NCBI RefSeq assembly: GCF_037975445.1
Contig: NZ_CP150254.1
Coordinates: 1,486,001-1,550,000 of the forward strand
Length of the DNA: 64,000 bases
Source of the DNA: Peribacillus sp. FSL P2-0133
Lineage (GTDB): Bacteria > Bacillota > Bacilli > Bacillales > DSM-1321
Reading direction: 5' to 3'
Below are positions 34,536-43,891 of this stretch, piece by piece. The notes under the pieces were generated by a model. It did not search any database and had not been told where the DNA came from. It saw nothing but the letters and a program-made list of their open reading frames with translations. The number at the start of each line of letters is the position of its first letter. Positions within the stretch are counted from its first letter, which is position 1. Position numbers and translations under genes: made by a program.

Positions 34536-34643
34536 AAATTTCTCCTTTGTATGGTACTTACTCATTAGTGAATTTTTGGGCGGAACAATAATTTATTGTA
34601 TTTAGACATAAAGAAAATGTTCCAGGAAAAAACTATTTTGCAG

Positions 34644-35867
34644 TCATTCTTCTGTATACCATTTTTTCAATGTCAGATCAGTCGGCAGCAGTATGCTGAT
34701 GATCCCCAGTAATGGAAGGAATCCCACTAGCTTAATCATGGATTCGATTCCAATTATATCTGCAATGGCTCCCAATGAAACGGATCCAATGGCACCCATT
34801 CCAAAGGCTAACCCCACTGTCAAGCCTGCCATCGTTCCGACTTTTCCCGGGACCAATTCCTGTGCGTATATTACAGTGACGGAAAAACTGCTCATTATAA
34901 TGAATCCCGCCATCAATAATAAAATAAAAGCGGCTGTAGGAGGTACGAATGGTAAAAGTGCGGTTATTGGCATGCTGGCAGCGAAAGAAAAGAAAATGAC
35001 ATTTTTACGCCCGAATCTATCAGCAAGCGGACCTCCAAAAAATGTACCTACAGCACCGGCGGCCAAAAAGGCAAATAGGAAAAATTGTGCGGATTTTATC
35101 GTGAATGAATACTGCTCGATCAAATAAAAACTGTAAAAGTTCGTCATGCACGATACATACCAGGAACGGGCAAAGATTATGAATAATATCAATACCAGGG
35201 CTTTGGCCACTTTATGGGACCGCTCTTTATTGATTATTTTTGCAGCAAGCTTTTTAGGCTGGAAGTGAACTAATTTTTGGGAATACCACTTGGCAATATA
35301 CAGCAATAGGATAACGGCCATCAAGGCAACCAGGGCAAACCAGAGTGCGCCTTTTTGACCAAAAGGAACAAGCACGATGGCTGTGATGAGTGGGGCAAGT
35401 GCCTGCCCGCTATTCCCGCCGACCTGATAAATCGATTGTGCCAGGCCTCTTTTTGGTCCGCCTGCCATATAGGCCACCCTAGAGCCTTCCGGATGGAATA
35501 TGGCCGACCCTAAGCCCATCAAGATGACTGCACCAAGGATAATGGTATAGTTTGGGGCAATTGAGAGAATGATGACCCCAATTAAAGTACTGGTCAACCC
35601 AATGGGCAATGCATATGGAATTGGCTTTTTATCCGTATAGAATCCAACTGCCGGCTGCAGGAGGGATGAGACGATATTCAGGCAGAATGCAATCATTCCC
35701 AGCTGTGTATATGTTAGCGACATTGATTTTTCGAGGATTGGGAACATGGCCGGTACGACGGCCTGAAGAGAATCATTCATTAAATGGCATATGCCAATTA
35801 TGATCATGATTTTCAGAGTCATATCTTGTTTTTGCGGTTTTGTTTTAATGGCAGCGATACTTCCCAT
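34644..35867 (-). CDS. MFS exporter of the fosmidomycin-resistance (Fsr) type
   Basis: A 407-residue protein with 12 membrane segments. Starts QDMTLKIMIIIGICHLMNDS, the family-typical first segment (GxxHLxND), with the MFS loop signature FGGPLADRFGRKN. Family members export fosmidomycin or related small compounds in E. coli (Fsr), but the physiological substrate is unknown. ATG at 35867 with AGAAGGAAA upstream; the longer ORF start (36002) lacks support. KinD is the next upstream gene on the same strand, separated by 142 bases. Confidence 0.85.
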   Translation of the reverse strand: MGSIAAIKTKPQKQDMTLKIMIIIGICHLMNDSLQAVVPAMFPILEKSMSLTYTQLGMIAFCLNIVSSLLQPAVGFYTDKKPIPYALPIGLTSTLIGVIILSIAPNYTIILGAVILMGLGSAIFHPEGSRVAYMAGGPKRGLAQSIYQVGGNSGQALAPLITAIVLVPFGQKGALWFALVALMAVILLLYIAKWYSQKLVHFQPKKLAAKIINKERSHKVAKALVLILFIIFARSWYVSCMTNFYSFYLIEQYSFTIKSAQFFLFAFLAAGAVGTFFGGPLADRFGRKNVIFFSFAASMPITALLPFVPPTAAFILLLMAGFIIMSSFSVTVIYAQELVPGKVGTMAGLTVGLAFGMGAIGSVSLGAIADIIGIESMIKLVGFLPLLGIISILLPTDLTLKKWYTEE

Positions 35868-36009
35868 CTGTATATTTCCTTCTTCCTGATTAAGATTTTT
35901 ACCTATTCCATAAATAGATTCAAGAAGCATGCACCGTATGCATGACACCTTTAAATAAATCGGAATCGTTACTGGCATTGATAAAAAAATGAAACTCTTC
36001 AAAGTTTTG

Positions 36010-37506
36010 CTAAGGGTGGTCTTTTATCAGCGGTAAGCTGATTGTTACGGTTGTACCTTTCAGAGGTTTACTTGAAAACTCTATGGTACCGTTAAAAGAT
36101 TCAATTATTCGTTTACACACAAATAGCCCTAATCCCGTTCCTTCCTTTTTCGATGTATAGAAGGGATCGAACACTTTACCTATTTCTTTTTCTTTCAGTC
36201 CTTGCCCGATGTCGGTGATCATGATTTTAGCCCATTCATTTTCATGGTGAATTCGAATCCTTAACTTTTTCCCAACTTCCATGGCCTCGAAACCGTTTTT
36301 GGCAATGTTGAGGATGACTTGTTTGAGTTGGTCCTTTGTACAATGAACCAGGATCGGCTCCTTTATGATATTCCATTCCACTTCAATATTGAAGTGACGT
36401 GCTTCTGATTCTATTATTGGTCTCAATTCAGCAATGATACTGCGGATATCATATAAGGATAAAGTCTGGGCCATCGGCTTCCCTAAAATCAAAAATTCGC
36501 TGACGATACTATTGATCCGTTCAATTTCCTTCATGATGACAGAGTAATAGAACTGATCTTGTTCTTCAGGGTGTTTTTCAACCAATAACTGCACTAGCCC
36601 CTTTATGCCGGTAAGTGGGTTTTTTATTTCATGTGCAGTACTGGCAGCCAATGTACCGACAAAATCTATTTTTTGCCTTTCGTTTAGTAACTTTTGTTTT
36701 TTGGTATTCCTGCGAACGATCAGCTCCTCCACGATGGTATAAATCATGTGAGTAAAAAAGAAGGTGAAAAAGACAAGCATTAAAAATACATTGATGTTAT
36801 TTGTGTTAATCTTATCGGGCACTTTGACGGATAGTTTCCAATCGACTTCGGTCAAAGGAACATCCACCCATTTAGAATGTCCAGTAAATTCGTCGGCATT
36901 TATATCTAAAATTCGGGTTTTGTCCTTTGTTTCCAATTTAAAGGTATGACCAGGGCTGAGAATCTTTAATATATTTTCCATATGATCCAGCCTGATATGT
37001 GCCAATAAAAACCCTTGCACTTTTTTATCATGATCCAGAATGGGAGCAAAAATGGAAAAATAATTGTAATCAGGGCTATATAGCTCCTTTGTTCCTACAA
37101 CAACGGCTTTTTGGGTTTTTACTGCAAGTTCTATATCATTCTGTTCAATTAAATAGTAATGATTGAAATTCTTATTCGTCCCTGAAATGGAGACACCGTC
37201 ACGATTTAGCCAATAGATTCCGGCATACCTGGAATCTGTATCTTTGATCCATTTCATAAGAAGTTCGGTTTTTTTGTTATCCATATAAAGCACGGAACTG
37301 CTAAGGCTAAGCAGCTCAAGGTTTTCCTTCGTTTCTCTGATAACTTGATCTATGTATTCTTGATAAACCGTTCCCGCCCATTCAGCTTGTTCCTGTCTTT
37401 CTTTTTGAATGGAACGTTCTAAATGTACCCAATAAATGATTGAGAGAATAATTAATGGTAAAATAACAATAAGTAGATATGCGGTTAATTTATGCCTTGT
37501 TTTCAT
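36010..37506 (-). CDS. kinD: sporulation kinase KinD
   Basis: A 498-residue membrane histidine kinase: transmembrane segments at ~8-26 and ~238-258 enclose a Cache-type extracellular sensor domain. HisKA follows with H292 in STAHEIKNPLTGIKGLVQLL, then HATPase_c with KNGFEAM, DIGQGL and GTGLGLFV. Topology, length and the neighbouring mhqR match B. subtilis KinD, which feeds the Spo0F/Spo0A phosphorelay and senses external signals. ATG at 37506; the ribosome binding site is weak (GTAGTGA). Oriented away from mhqR, so the intergenic region has two promoters. Confidence 0.88.
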   Translation of the reverse strand: MKTRHKLTAYLLIVILPLIILSIIYWVHLERSIQKERQEQAEWAGTVYQEYIDQVIRETKENLELLSLSSSVLYMDNKKTELLMKWIKDTDSRYAGIYWLNRDGVSISGTNKNFNHYYLIEQNDIELAVKTQKAVVVGTKELYSPDYNYFSIFAPILDHDKKVQGFLLAHIRLDHMENILKILSPGHTFKLETKDKTRILDINADEFTGHSKWVDVPLTEVDWKLSVKVPDKINTNNINVFLMLVFFTFFFTHMIYTIVEELIVRRNTKKQKLLNERQKIDFVGTLAASTAHEIKNPLTGIKGLVQLLVEKHPEEQDQFYYSVIMKEIERINSIVSEFLILGKPMAQTLSLYDIRSIIAELRPIIESEARHFNIEVEWNIIKEPILVHCTKDQLKQVILNIAKNGFEAMEVGKKLRIRIHHENEWAKIMITDIGQGLKEKEIGKVFDPFYTSKKEGTGLGLFVCKRIIESFNGTIEFSSKPLKGTTVTISLPLIKDHP

Positions 37507-37583
37507 GATTGTCACTACTTTAGCTTTTTTTTCAAGTATATCAAAATGAATGATTAAACAATAGTGCATACTAACAGGGTAGA

Positions 37584-37612
37584 TTGACAAAAAAGTCTTT
37601 ATGTCATATAAT
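37584..37612 (+). promoter_or_regulatory. consensus SigA promoter of mhqR
   Basis: TTGACA (37584-37589), a 17-base spacer, TATAAT (37607-37612): an exact consensus match. Confidence 0.85.
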
Positions 37613-37630
37613 AACTTTTAATTCAAGATA
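37613..37630 (+). promoter_or_regulatory. possible MhqR operator overlapping the transcription start
   Basis: AACTTTTAATTCAAGATA starts immediately after the -10. The right arm ATTCAAGATA matches the half-site of the MhqR box as I remember it. The left arm is imperfect, about 14 of 18 positions match a full palindrome. Confidence 0.35.
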
Positions 37631-37662
37631 TTTTAATTAAAAATTTTTAAGGTTGTGAAGTT

Positions 37663-38100
37663 ATGGAGAATAATAACATCCAACAGTCTTTGAAACTGTT
37701 CATTGTGATGTCTAGAGCCCATCGATCTATTAATGATGTGGTAAATAAACATATAGCTGAAGAGGGTTTGAATCCAACTGAGTTTGCCGTATTGGAATTG
37801 CTTTATCATAAAGGGGATCAGCCCCTTCAGCAAATAGGCGGAAAAATCCTGCTAGCTAGCGGCAGCATTACCTATGTCGTGGATAAACTTGAACAGAAGG
37901 AATATCTACAGCGAATAGCATGTAAAGAGGATCGCCGTGTAACCTTTGCAAAAATAACGGATAAAGGAAAGGCCTTTATTGAAGGAGTATTTCCTGAGCA
38001 TGAAAAAAGAATCGATGATATCATGAGTGTACTTACGCACGATGAAAAGGCCACCGTTATCGAATTGCTTAAAAAGATTGGGTATTCCGCTCAAAATTAG
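37663..38100 (+). CDS. mhqR: MarR-family repressor MhqR
   Basis: A 145-residue winged-helix MarR protein. The sequence VMSRAHRSINDVVNKHI, then GLNPTEFAVLELLYHKGDQP and LLASGSITYVVDKLEQK, is nearly identical to my memory of B. subtilis MhqR (YkvE). MhqR represses dioxygenase, nitroreductase and esterase genes for quinone detoxification and de-represses with methylhydroquinone. Its targets are not in the window. It adjoins kinD, as in B. subtilis. A strong terminator follows. ATG with AAGG spaced suitably. Confidence 0.92.
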   Translation: MENNNIQQSLKLFIVMSRAHRSINDVVNKHIAEEGLNPTEFAVLELLYHKGDQPLQQIGGKILLASGSITYVVDKLEQKEYLQRIACKEDRRVTFAKITDKGKAFIEGVFPEHEKRIDDIMSVLTHDEKATVIELLKKIGYSAQN

Positions 38101-38106
38101 CTAAAG

Positions 38107-38145
38107 AACCAGCACCCGGATTTCACTACAGGTGCTGGTTTTTTA
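38107..38145 (+). terminator. terminator of mhqR
   Basis: AACCAGCACC / GGTGCTGGTT stem, then six T residues. Confidence 0.9.
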
Positions 38146-38319
38146 TTCTGATAAAATCTGAATTTGTTTTGAGGACATAAAGGTTTTTAATAACGCTGTG
38201 GCGAATTAAATTATATTACGATAACCGTGATAATGGTGAATGTGTCTTGAAAACGAATTCGATGAATAACGCTACTCAGGTTGATAAAATGTTTTTAAAT
38301 CGTGAAAAGGAGCGTACAT

Positions 38320-40014
38320 ATGAAATTTAATGAGTATGAATATAAACGTCCTGAAATGGATGAAATTAAAACCCGATTCATGAAAGCTTTGGAAAAGTTT
38401 ACTGACGCTGCTAATGCTGATGCGCAAATAAGAGCCATGGAAGAAATAAATGAAATCCGAAATTATGTAGGTACGATGTTTAATTTGGTCTATATACGGC
38501 ATTCCATTGATACAAATGATGATTTTTATAAAGCTGAGAATGATTATTTAGATGACTTCTCCCCTGAAATGGAAGAGTTAACTTCAAAATTTTACAATGA
38601 ACTCGTTCGCTCGAAATATCGTAAGGAGCTTGAGAAGAAATGGGGAACTCAACTATTTGACCTGGCAGAGGCCCAACTCAAAACTTTTTCGCCTGAAATC
38701 ATACCACAGCTGCAAAAAGAAAATAAATTATCAAGTGAATATTCACAATTGATTGCCTCAGCAAAAATTCACTTTGATGGAAAAGAATTAACACTTGCGC
38801 AGCTCCAGCCTTTTATGGAGTCCTCGGACCGTGAGTTAAGGAAAAATGCAAGTGAGGCATATTACGGTTTCTTTGAAGAAAAGCAGGCGGAATTGGATCG
38901 TATATTCGATGACCTTGTCAAGGTGAGGCATGGGATTTCGACAGCGCTAGGTTATGGGAATTTCGTGGAACTTGGGTATTATCGAATGACACGGACTGAT
39001 TATGATGCTGAAATGGTTGCTGCATTCCGCAAGCAGGTGAAAGAGGAAGTGGTACCGCTTGTCACCCGGCTGAAGGGACGTCAGCGCGAACGTCTTGGAT
39101 TGGAGAAACTGAACTATTATGATGAGAATTTTCATTTCAGAACGGGTAATGCCATTCCAAAAGGCGATGCTGAGTGGATCATCGAAAATGGGAAAAGGAT
39201 GTACCAGGAGCTTTCGCCTGAAACTAATCAGTTTTTCAACTATATGATTGATAATGACCTGATGGACCTTGTGGCGAAGAAAGGAAAAGAAAGCGGTGGC
39301 TATTGTACTTTTATAGAAGACTATAAAGCTCCATTCATCTTTTCTAATTTCAACGGTACTTCCGGGGATATAGATGTTTTGACGCATGAGGCAGGCCATG
39401 CATTCCAAGTGTATCGCAGCCGTGAACTTGACATTCCTGAGTATTATTGGCCTACATATGAAGCATGTGAAATCCATTCGATGAGCATGGAATTTTTAAC
39501 TTGGCCATGGATGGAGCTGTTTTTCAAGGAAGATACGGAAAAGTATAAGTTTTCCCATTTAAGCGGTGCCCTCATATTCCTTCCGTATGGGGTAGCTGTT
39601 GATGAATTTCAGCATTTTGTCTATGAAAATCCTGATGCCTCCCCCGTTGAAAGAAAGCAGGCTTGGCGTAAGATCGAGATGGAATATTTGCCACATCGCG
39701 ATTATGAAGGAAATGAATTCTTGGAGAATGGCGGGTATTGGCAGCGGCAAAGCCACATTTATCAATCACCTTTCTATTATATAGACTATACATTGGCCCA
39801 GATTTGTGCTTTCCAATTCTGGAAAAGGTCGGCTGAAAAAGATGAAACGGCTTGGGGTGATTATTTGAATCTGTGCCAACTTGGAGGCAGCAAGTCGTTC
39901 CTTGATCTTGTTGAATCTGCGAATCTGAAATCTCCATTTGATGACGGTACTGTACAGTCCGTTGTAAAGGTGATAGACGAATGGCTCTCCACTGTAGATG
40001 ATAAGGCATTATGA
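38320..40014 (+). CDS. pepF: M3-family oligoendopeptidase (PepF/YjbG-type)
   Basis: A 564-residue cytoplasmic zinc peptidase that cleaves small peptides. Zn-binding motif HEAGH (H356, E357, H360) is in VLTHEAGHAF, with the third ligand expected in the following EACEIHSMSMEF. ATG at 38320 with AAAGGAG 7 bases upstream, giving the start MKFNEYEYKRPEMDEI common to Bacillus M3 oligoendopeptidases. The first in-frame GTG (38302) lies ahead of that. A terminator follows, so it is probably a single gene. Confidence 0.9.
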   Translation: MKFNEYEYKRPEMDEIKTRFMKALEKFTDAANADAQIRAMEEINEIRNYVGTMFNLVYIRHSIDTNDDFYKAENDYLDDFSPEMEELTSKFYNELVRSKYRKELEKKWGTQLFDLAEAQLKTFSPEIIPQLQKENKLSSEYSQLIASAKIHFDGKELTLAQLQPFMESSDRELRKNASEAYYGFFEEKQAELDRIFDDLVKVRHGISTALGYGNFVELGYYRMTRTDYDAEMVAAFRKQVKEEVVPLVTRLKGRQRERLGLEKLNYYDENFHFRTGNAIPKGDAEWIIENGKRMYQELSPETNQFFNYMIDNDLMDLVAKKGKESGGYCTFIEDYKAPFIFSNFNGTSGDIDVLTHEAGHAFQVYRSRELDIPEYYWPTYEACEIHSMSMEFLTWPWMELFFKEDTEKYKFSHLSGALIFLPYGVAVDEFQHFVYENPDASPVERKQAWRKIEMEYLPHRDYEGNEFLENGGYWQRQSHIYQSPFYYIDYTLAQICAFQFWKRSAEKDETAWGDYLNLCQLGGSKSFLDLVESANLKSPFDDGTVQSVVKVIDEWLSTVDDKAL

Positions 40015-40035
40015 AAAATTAGGCTGTATGATACG

Positions 40036-40067
40036 AACGCTTGGAGATAATTCCAAGCGTTTTTTTA
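40036..40067 (+). terminator. terminator of pepF
   Basis: AACGCTTGGA / TCCAAGCGTT with seven T residues behind. Confidence 0.88.
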
Positions 40068-40259
40068 AATCTTTCATACGTTCGGAATGTTGGGCATGAA
40101 AAGTGCTGATTTAAGCTCCACAGAGAAATGCATAGGGAGTTTCAGACTTCACAATGAGAGAATGTTAGCCCAGGAAAAAAACAGCCGACGAAAGGAATAT
40201 CGCTCGGCTTGTCTTAAATATCTCTTCCTTACATATAAATGTAGTGAGGAGGGGAGAGT

Positions 40260-41300
40260 ATGCTGTCAAGGTGGTCAGGGAGTTTTCAGATTGCAGCAGT
40301 TTATGTAGGCACAGTCGTCGGTGCAGGATTTGCAACTGGAAAAGAGATTGTCGAGTTTTTTACCCGTTATGGCTCTTATGGCTTTATCGGGATTTTAATA
40401 GCAGGTTATATTTTCATTTTCACTGGGACGAAAATCATGCTCATTTCCGCAAGGATAAGAGCATCTTCTTATGAGGAGTTCAACCAATTTCTTTTTGGGA
40501 GGAAAATAGCGGGAATCATCAACTTCTTTTTCCTTATCATGCTGTTAGGGGTGACGGCTGTCATGATATCGGGTTCAGGAGCCGTTTTTGAAGAACAACT
40601 TGGCGTGTCTAAAAGTATAGGAAGTTGGTCTACGATCATACTGGCATCCTTGGTCCTGATGATGGGCATGCGCGGTGTTTTCACTGTGAACTCTTTTGTT
40701 GTACCGATCATGATCTGCTTTAGCTTGATCCTTTTTTTCTCGACTTTGGATAATGGGGATTTCTTTAAGACCCTTACAAAAGTTCCTGATGAAGTGATCA
40801 CCGTGAAAATGATTTTGTCACCATTTGCCTATACAGCCTTTAACCTTGCTTTGGCACAGGCTGTGCTGGTTCCGGTTGCGTATGAGGTTCGAGATGAAAA
40901 GGTCATTAAACATGGTGCAATTCTTGGGGGGATATTCCTGACGATCATTTTATTGACGGGGCATTTTTCGCTTATGACACTTCCTGACGTGAATAGATAT
41001 GAAATTCCTTCAGCGGTTATTATGAGAACGGCAGCCAGTCAGTTATATTGGATGTTCATTTTGGTGATTTACGGGGAGATATTCACTTCGGTCATCGGAA
41101 ACATATATGGATTACAGAGGCAAATCAGCAATTATATTAAATTGCCAAGCATGATGATCATAGCGGTGATTTTTTTAATAGCTTTGATCATCAGTGAATT
41201 CGGATATGGAAGGTTACTAGGATATATTTATCCGGTTTTTGGATACATAAGCCTCCTTTTTTTAATATTGGTCTGGAAAAGCAAGGCGGGGAAGGAGTAA
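40260..41300 (+). CDS. ykvI: YkvI-family membrane protein (APC-like transporter fold)
   Basis: A 346-residue polytopic membrane protein. Starts LSRWSGSFQIAAVYVGTVVG, then AGFATGKEIVEFFTRYGSYG, the YkvI signature. About 10 hydrophobic segments with a sequence pattern like APC/LeuT-fold transporters. Function unknown in B. subtilis. ATG at 40260 after GAGGAGGGGAGAG. An A/T-poor hairpin lies upstream at about 40180-40210 (AGCCGA / TCGGCT) in the leader. Confidence 0.85.
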   Translation: MLSRWSGSFQIAAVYVGTVVGAGFATGKEIVEFFTRYGSYGFIGILIAGYIFIFTGTKIMLISARIRASSYEEFNQFLFGRKIAGIINFFFLIMLLGVTAVMISGSGAVFEEQLGVSKSIGSWSTIILASLVLMMGMRGVFTVNSFVVPIMICFSLILFFSTLDNGDFFKTLTKVPDEVITVKMILSPFAYTAFNLALAQAVLVPVAYEVRDEKVIKHGAILGGIFLTIILLTGHFSLMTLPDVNRYEIPSAVIMRTAASQLYWMFILVIYGEIFTSVIGNIYGLQRQISNYIKLPSMMIIAVIFLIALIISEFGYGRLLGYIYPVFGYISLLFLILVWKSKAGKE

Positions 41301-41352
41301 TGAAGAACGGGGGGCCAGTCCTTAGCCCTCCGTATCAGGGTATAGTGGATGT

Positions 41353-41979
41353 TCACCTTTTCATCAGCGTCTTAGCCATCTCTAGAAAAGCATCCCGGTA
41401 ATCTCTATCTTTTTTCGTGAATATAGTTAAGCGGACGGGTGATTTTTCATCCTTGAGCAATATGGAAGTGATCACATCATCGCCGCTTTCCACTTCAAAG
41501 CCCGTTCCGCCCTCGACATCAAGTGAAGGATCGCTAATTGTTTCTGAAATGCTTTTCAGCTGGGCTTGAACATTTTTTTCCACCTCATCCCAATTGACAT
41601 CCGCCTTCAACAATTCGATTCTCATATAAATGGAGTCATCTTCAGTCAGGAACACAATATCCTTTCCTGGTTCTTCGGCACTTAATCTGAATTGTTGCAA
41701 AACATAGAGGCTGAACGGCTGGTTATCACTTTTTTTTAGGAAAGCTGTTTTTTCTTTTGCTTCCCCGTTAATTGTATACTGCAGGTTTTGCTCCATCAGT
41801 CTTACTTTGTTATCACTTCGGTTATTGTGATTATCTCCTTGAGAAGTATTGCCTTCGTTCCCTTCTTTTACTGAATCTTCCTGTGGCTCATCTGCATTTT
41901 CGTCTATGGTCGTACCGCAGCCAGACAGAAGAAAAGCGGCGAATGTGACACAGCCAATATAACGTGTCCAACTAATCAT
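41353..41979 (-). CDS. secreted lipoprotein of unknown function
   Basis: A 208-residue lipoprotein: N-terminal basic-hydrophobic signal ending in lipobox LLSGC with C21, then a low-complexity acidic/Asn-rich linker (~25-60) and a globular domain of mixed strand/helix. It should be anchored on the outer face of the membrane. No named family recognised. ATG at 41979 with GAGGGG upstream. Confidence 0.75.
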   Translation of the reverse strand: MISWTRYIGCVTFAAFLLSGCGTTIDENADEPQEDSVKEGNEGNTSQGDNHNNRSDNKVRLMEQNLQYTINGEAKEKTAFLKKSDNQPFSLYVLQQFRLSAEEPGKDIVFLTEDDSIYMRIELLKADVNWDEVEKNVQAQLKSISETISDPSLDVEGGTGFEVESGDDVITSILLKDEKSPVRLTIFTKKDRDYRDAFLEMAKTLMKR

Positions 41980-42130
41980 GTGTTCCCCTCATCTTTCTGA
42001 TAGAAATTCCAATCTGAATTTGGATATACCTGCATCAAATACAGGTGTTTTGCCCTTTAATGAATTAGACGGTATGAAATGGAAATGGTTACAAAAAGCG
42101 GGAGAATCAATTCGGAGGATTTCGATAAAG

Positions 42131-42167
42131 TGAAAAACGGGATGGTCATCTAGTAACCATCCCGTTT
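42131..42167 (-). terminator. terminator of ykvS
   Basis: The stem AAACGGGATGGT / ACCATCCCGTTT; on the minus strand it is followed by TTTTTC. Confidence 0.85.
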
Positions 42168-42179
42168 GAGTACATTGAA

Positions 42180-42356
42180 TTATCCTATGATTTTATAATT
42201 TTTATGGTTGACGACGGTTTTCTGTTCAAGTTCCAAATCACGATAATTTTCCATATACGTGACGTCCACGATTACTGAGTTCTCGTTCACTTTCTCGACG
42301 ATTCCTTTTAAGCCTTCTCTAAATTCAATGATATTTCCAACTTCCGCTTTCTTCAT
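42180..42356 (-). CDS. ykvS: YkvS-like DUF2187 protein
   Basis: A 58-residue cytoplasmic protein, MKKAEVGNIIEFREGLKGIV onward, with SH3-like beta-strand pattern, matching DUF2187/YkvS as remembered. Ends NHKNYKIIG. Function unknown. ATG at 42356 with AAAGGA upstream; the longer start (42386) has no ribosome binding site. Confidence 0.8.
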   Translation of the reverse strand: MKKAEVGNIIEFREGLKGIVEKVNENSVIVDVTYMENYRDLELEQKTVVNHKNYKIIG

Positions 42357-42808
42357 GGTAATCATCCTTTCCCATTTTGTTTCCAATGATCAAAAAGTAA
42401 CTATGGAGTAATTGGATTATTCGAACATCTTGCAGTTTAGATTTTGACGTGGGAAGTGCTAGTAAGAGAAAAAGTTATCTCTTATGTCGGTACAGTAAGC
42501 TAAACTTTTAAAGGAAGGTACGATTTCTTGTAATGAAGCAGATGTAATGATGTGGCATAATTTGGTATATCTTGTGAACGCAGTTATGCGTACCAGTATG
42601 TAATTCTATGTACAAAAAATGCCAATCATTTTACATTATGATATTTTACTATACAGTTTGCACTATTTTAAAGCATTCGTAAAGAATTATGTAGCAGTGG
42701 GCCTCAAAAAGTTCTGAATTATATTAAGTGGCAAGCTTATGTTAAAATAAAAACGGAATTTCTCCTGTAGAAATGATAGAACATTTGATAATTAAGGAGG
42801 ACAATCTT
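42357..42808. other. 450-base gap between ykvS and the next gene
   Basis: Very A/T-rich, with many stops on both strands. Contains possible -10 elements but no confident promoter pair, RNA or repeat. Confidence 0.45.
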
Positions 42809-43003
42809 ATGAATGCAGAAGAAGCAAAAGATGTACTCGATAAACTGGCAAATCGGGAAATGGATGAATTCAGGATAACAAAAGAAGAATTTTTACCTTT
42901 TCGTGAGGTTCTTGTTAAAAGGGAAGACTTTAAACATTTTCGGGGGAATGCTCAACATAACGGTGTGATAATTTATACGTATTTAGAAGAAGCGAGAAGT
43001 TAA
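42809..43003 (+). CDS. 64-residue conserved-looking hypothetical protein
   Basis: The ATG at 42809 has a strong AAGGAGG 7 bases upstream. The protein MNAEEAKDVLDKLANREMDE onward is acidic, has a helical N-terminus and ends NGVIIYTYLEEARS. No function recognised. A GC-rich hairpin follows. Confidence 0.7.
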   Translation: MNAEEAKDVLDKLANREMDEFRITKEEFLPFREVLVKREDFKHFRGNAQHNGVIIYTYLEEARS

Positions 43004-43016
43004 TGTATATTTTGGG

Positions 43017-43045
43017 GGGTGGCTCATGATTGAGCCACCCTAAAT
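43017..43045 (+). terminator. hairpin between converging small genes
   Basis: GGGTGGCTC / GAGCCACCC with a 6-base loop, followed by TAAATTATT. The T-run is weak, so termination strength is uncertain. Confidence 0.55.
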
Positions 43046-43051
43046 TATTCA

Positions 43052-43540
43052 TTATGGAAAAATCAATTGTTTCCTTAATTTATTTAAAGCGGACCTTCTC
43101 CATGAATTTACGGCTGCGGTAGTAACTTGATATACTTCAGCAATTTCAGTCACCGTTTTATTCTCCAAGTACGTCTGTAAAAGCCAGCGTTGCTGATTCA
43201 GTGTCAATCCATCCGTGTAGGTTAAGATATTATCGATGGCAAAAGCCTCATCGTGTATTGAAAATGGATCTTTAATCTCTAGAATGAAGGAGTCAAATGG
43301 TTCGGTGTGGGCTTCATATTTATGGTGGTGCTTTAATTCGTTCAGAATTTTTCCTTTAATTACCGTAAAGGCATAGTTGGAGAACTTACCGTATTCCTCA
43401 TCGAATTTCCTATATGACTCCCATAAAGCAATCAATCCTACTTGAAAATATTCATCCTTATTTTTATAGATGGAAAGTGAGCGGATTATATGATGGATCA
43501 TCGGCGTAAATTCAGACGTTAGTGCTGAGAAATCTTCCAT
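43052..43540 (-). CDS. orphan sigma-70-family sigma factor
   Basis: A 162-residue small sigma factor with region 2 (DEYFQVGLIALWESYRKFDE, then FSNYAFTVIKGKILNE) and region 4 HTH at the C-terminus (NKTVTEIAEVYQVTTAAVNS). It lacks other regions, like SigO/SigX-type or UviA/TcdR-group factors. No anti-sigma factor lies beside it. ATG at 43540 with AAAGGTGG upstream; the earlier start (43621) is unsupported. Its regulon is unknown. Confidence 0.75.
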   Translation of the reverse strand: MEDFSALTSEFTPMIHHIIRSLSIYKNKDEYFQVGLIALWESYRKFDEEYGKFSNYAFTVIKGKILNELKHHHKYEAHTEPFDSFILEIKDPFSIHDEAFAIDNILTYTDGLTLNQQRWLLQTYLENKTVTEIAEVYQVTTAAVNSWRRSALNKLRKQLIFP

Positions 43541-43736
43541 TAAGCAAGCCACCTTTAGAAAGTGCACTTTCCTGTATTCCCGGGTGCTTCTACCATAAAT
43601 AAATCGTTCGGCTAAAGCCAAATGGCATAAAGGGTAAATGGAAGGAATAAACAGTGGGTTTTAAAGGGATTAACGAGGATCTTATTAATAGGGAAATGTT
43701 GATTCAATAGAACTTTAATGAGGGGATGGCCAAATG

Positions 43737-43767
43737 AAAAACACATCCTTAGATTGGATGTGTTTTT
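43737..43767. terminator. bidirectional terminator-like hairpin
   Basis: AAAAACACATCC / GGATGTGTTTTT with a 7-base loop. No matching upstream gene on the plus strand is visible. Confidence 0.65.
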
Positions 43768-43891
43768 CATTTAATGTAAAGCCATATATCATGGGGAGGT
43801 GTTCAGTTTATCGACAAAGGGAGTTCAGAATGGTCACATCCCGAACCATGAAAGTAAAACAATTTGCGACACTCCTCCCGAATAACTGTCT

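Noticed and set aside
40087..40308. 73-codon plus-strand ORF in front of ykvI
   Set aside because: Weak leader, overlaps the better supported ykvI start and its ribosome binding site, and contains a hairpin.
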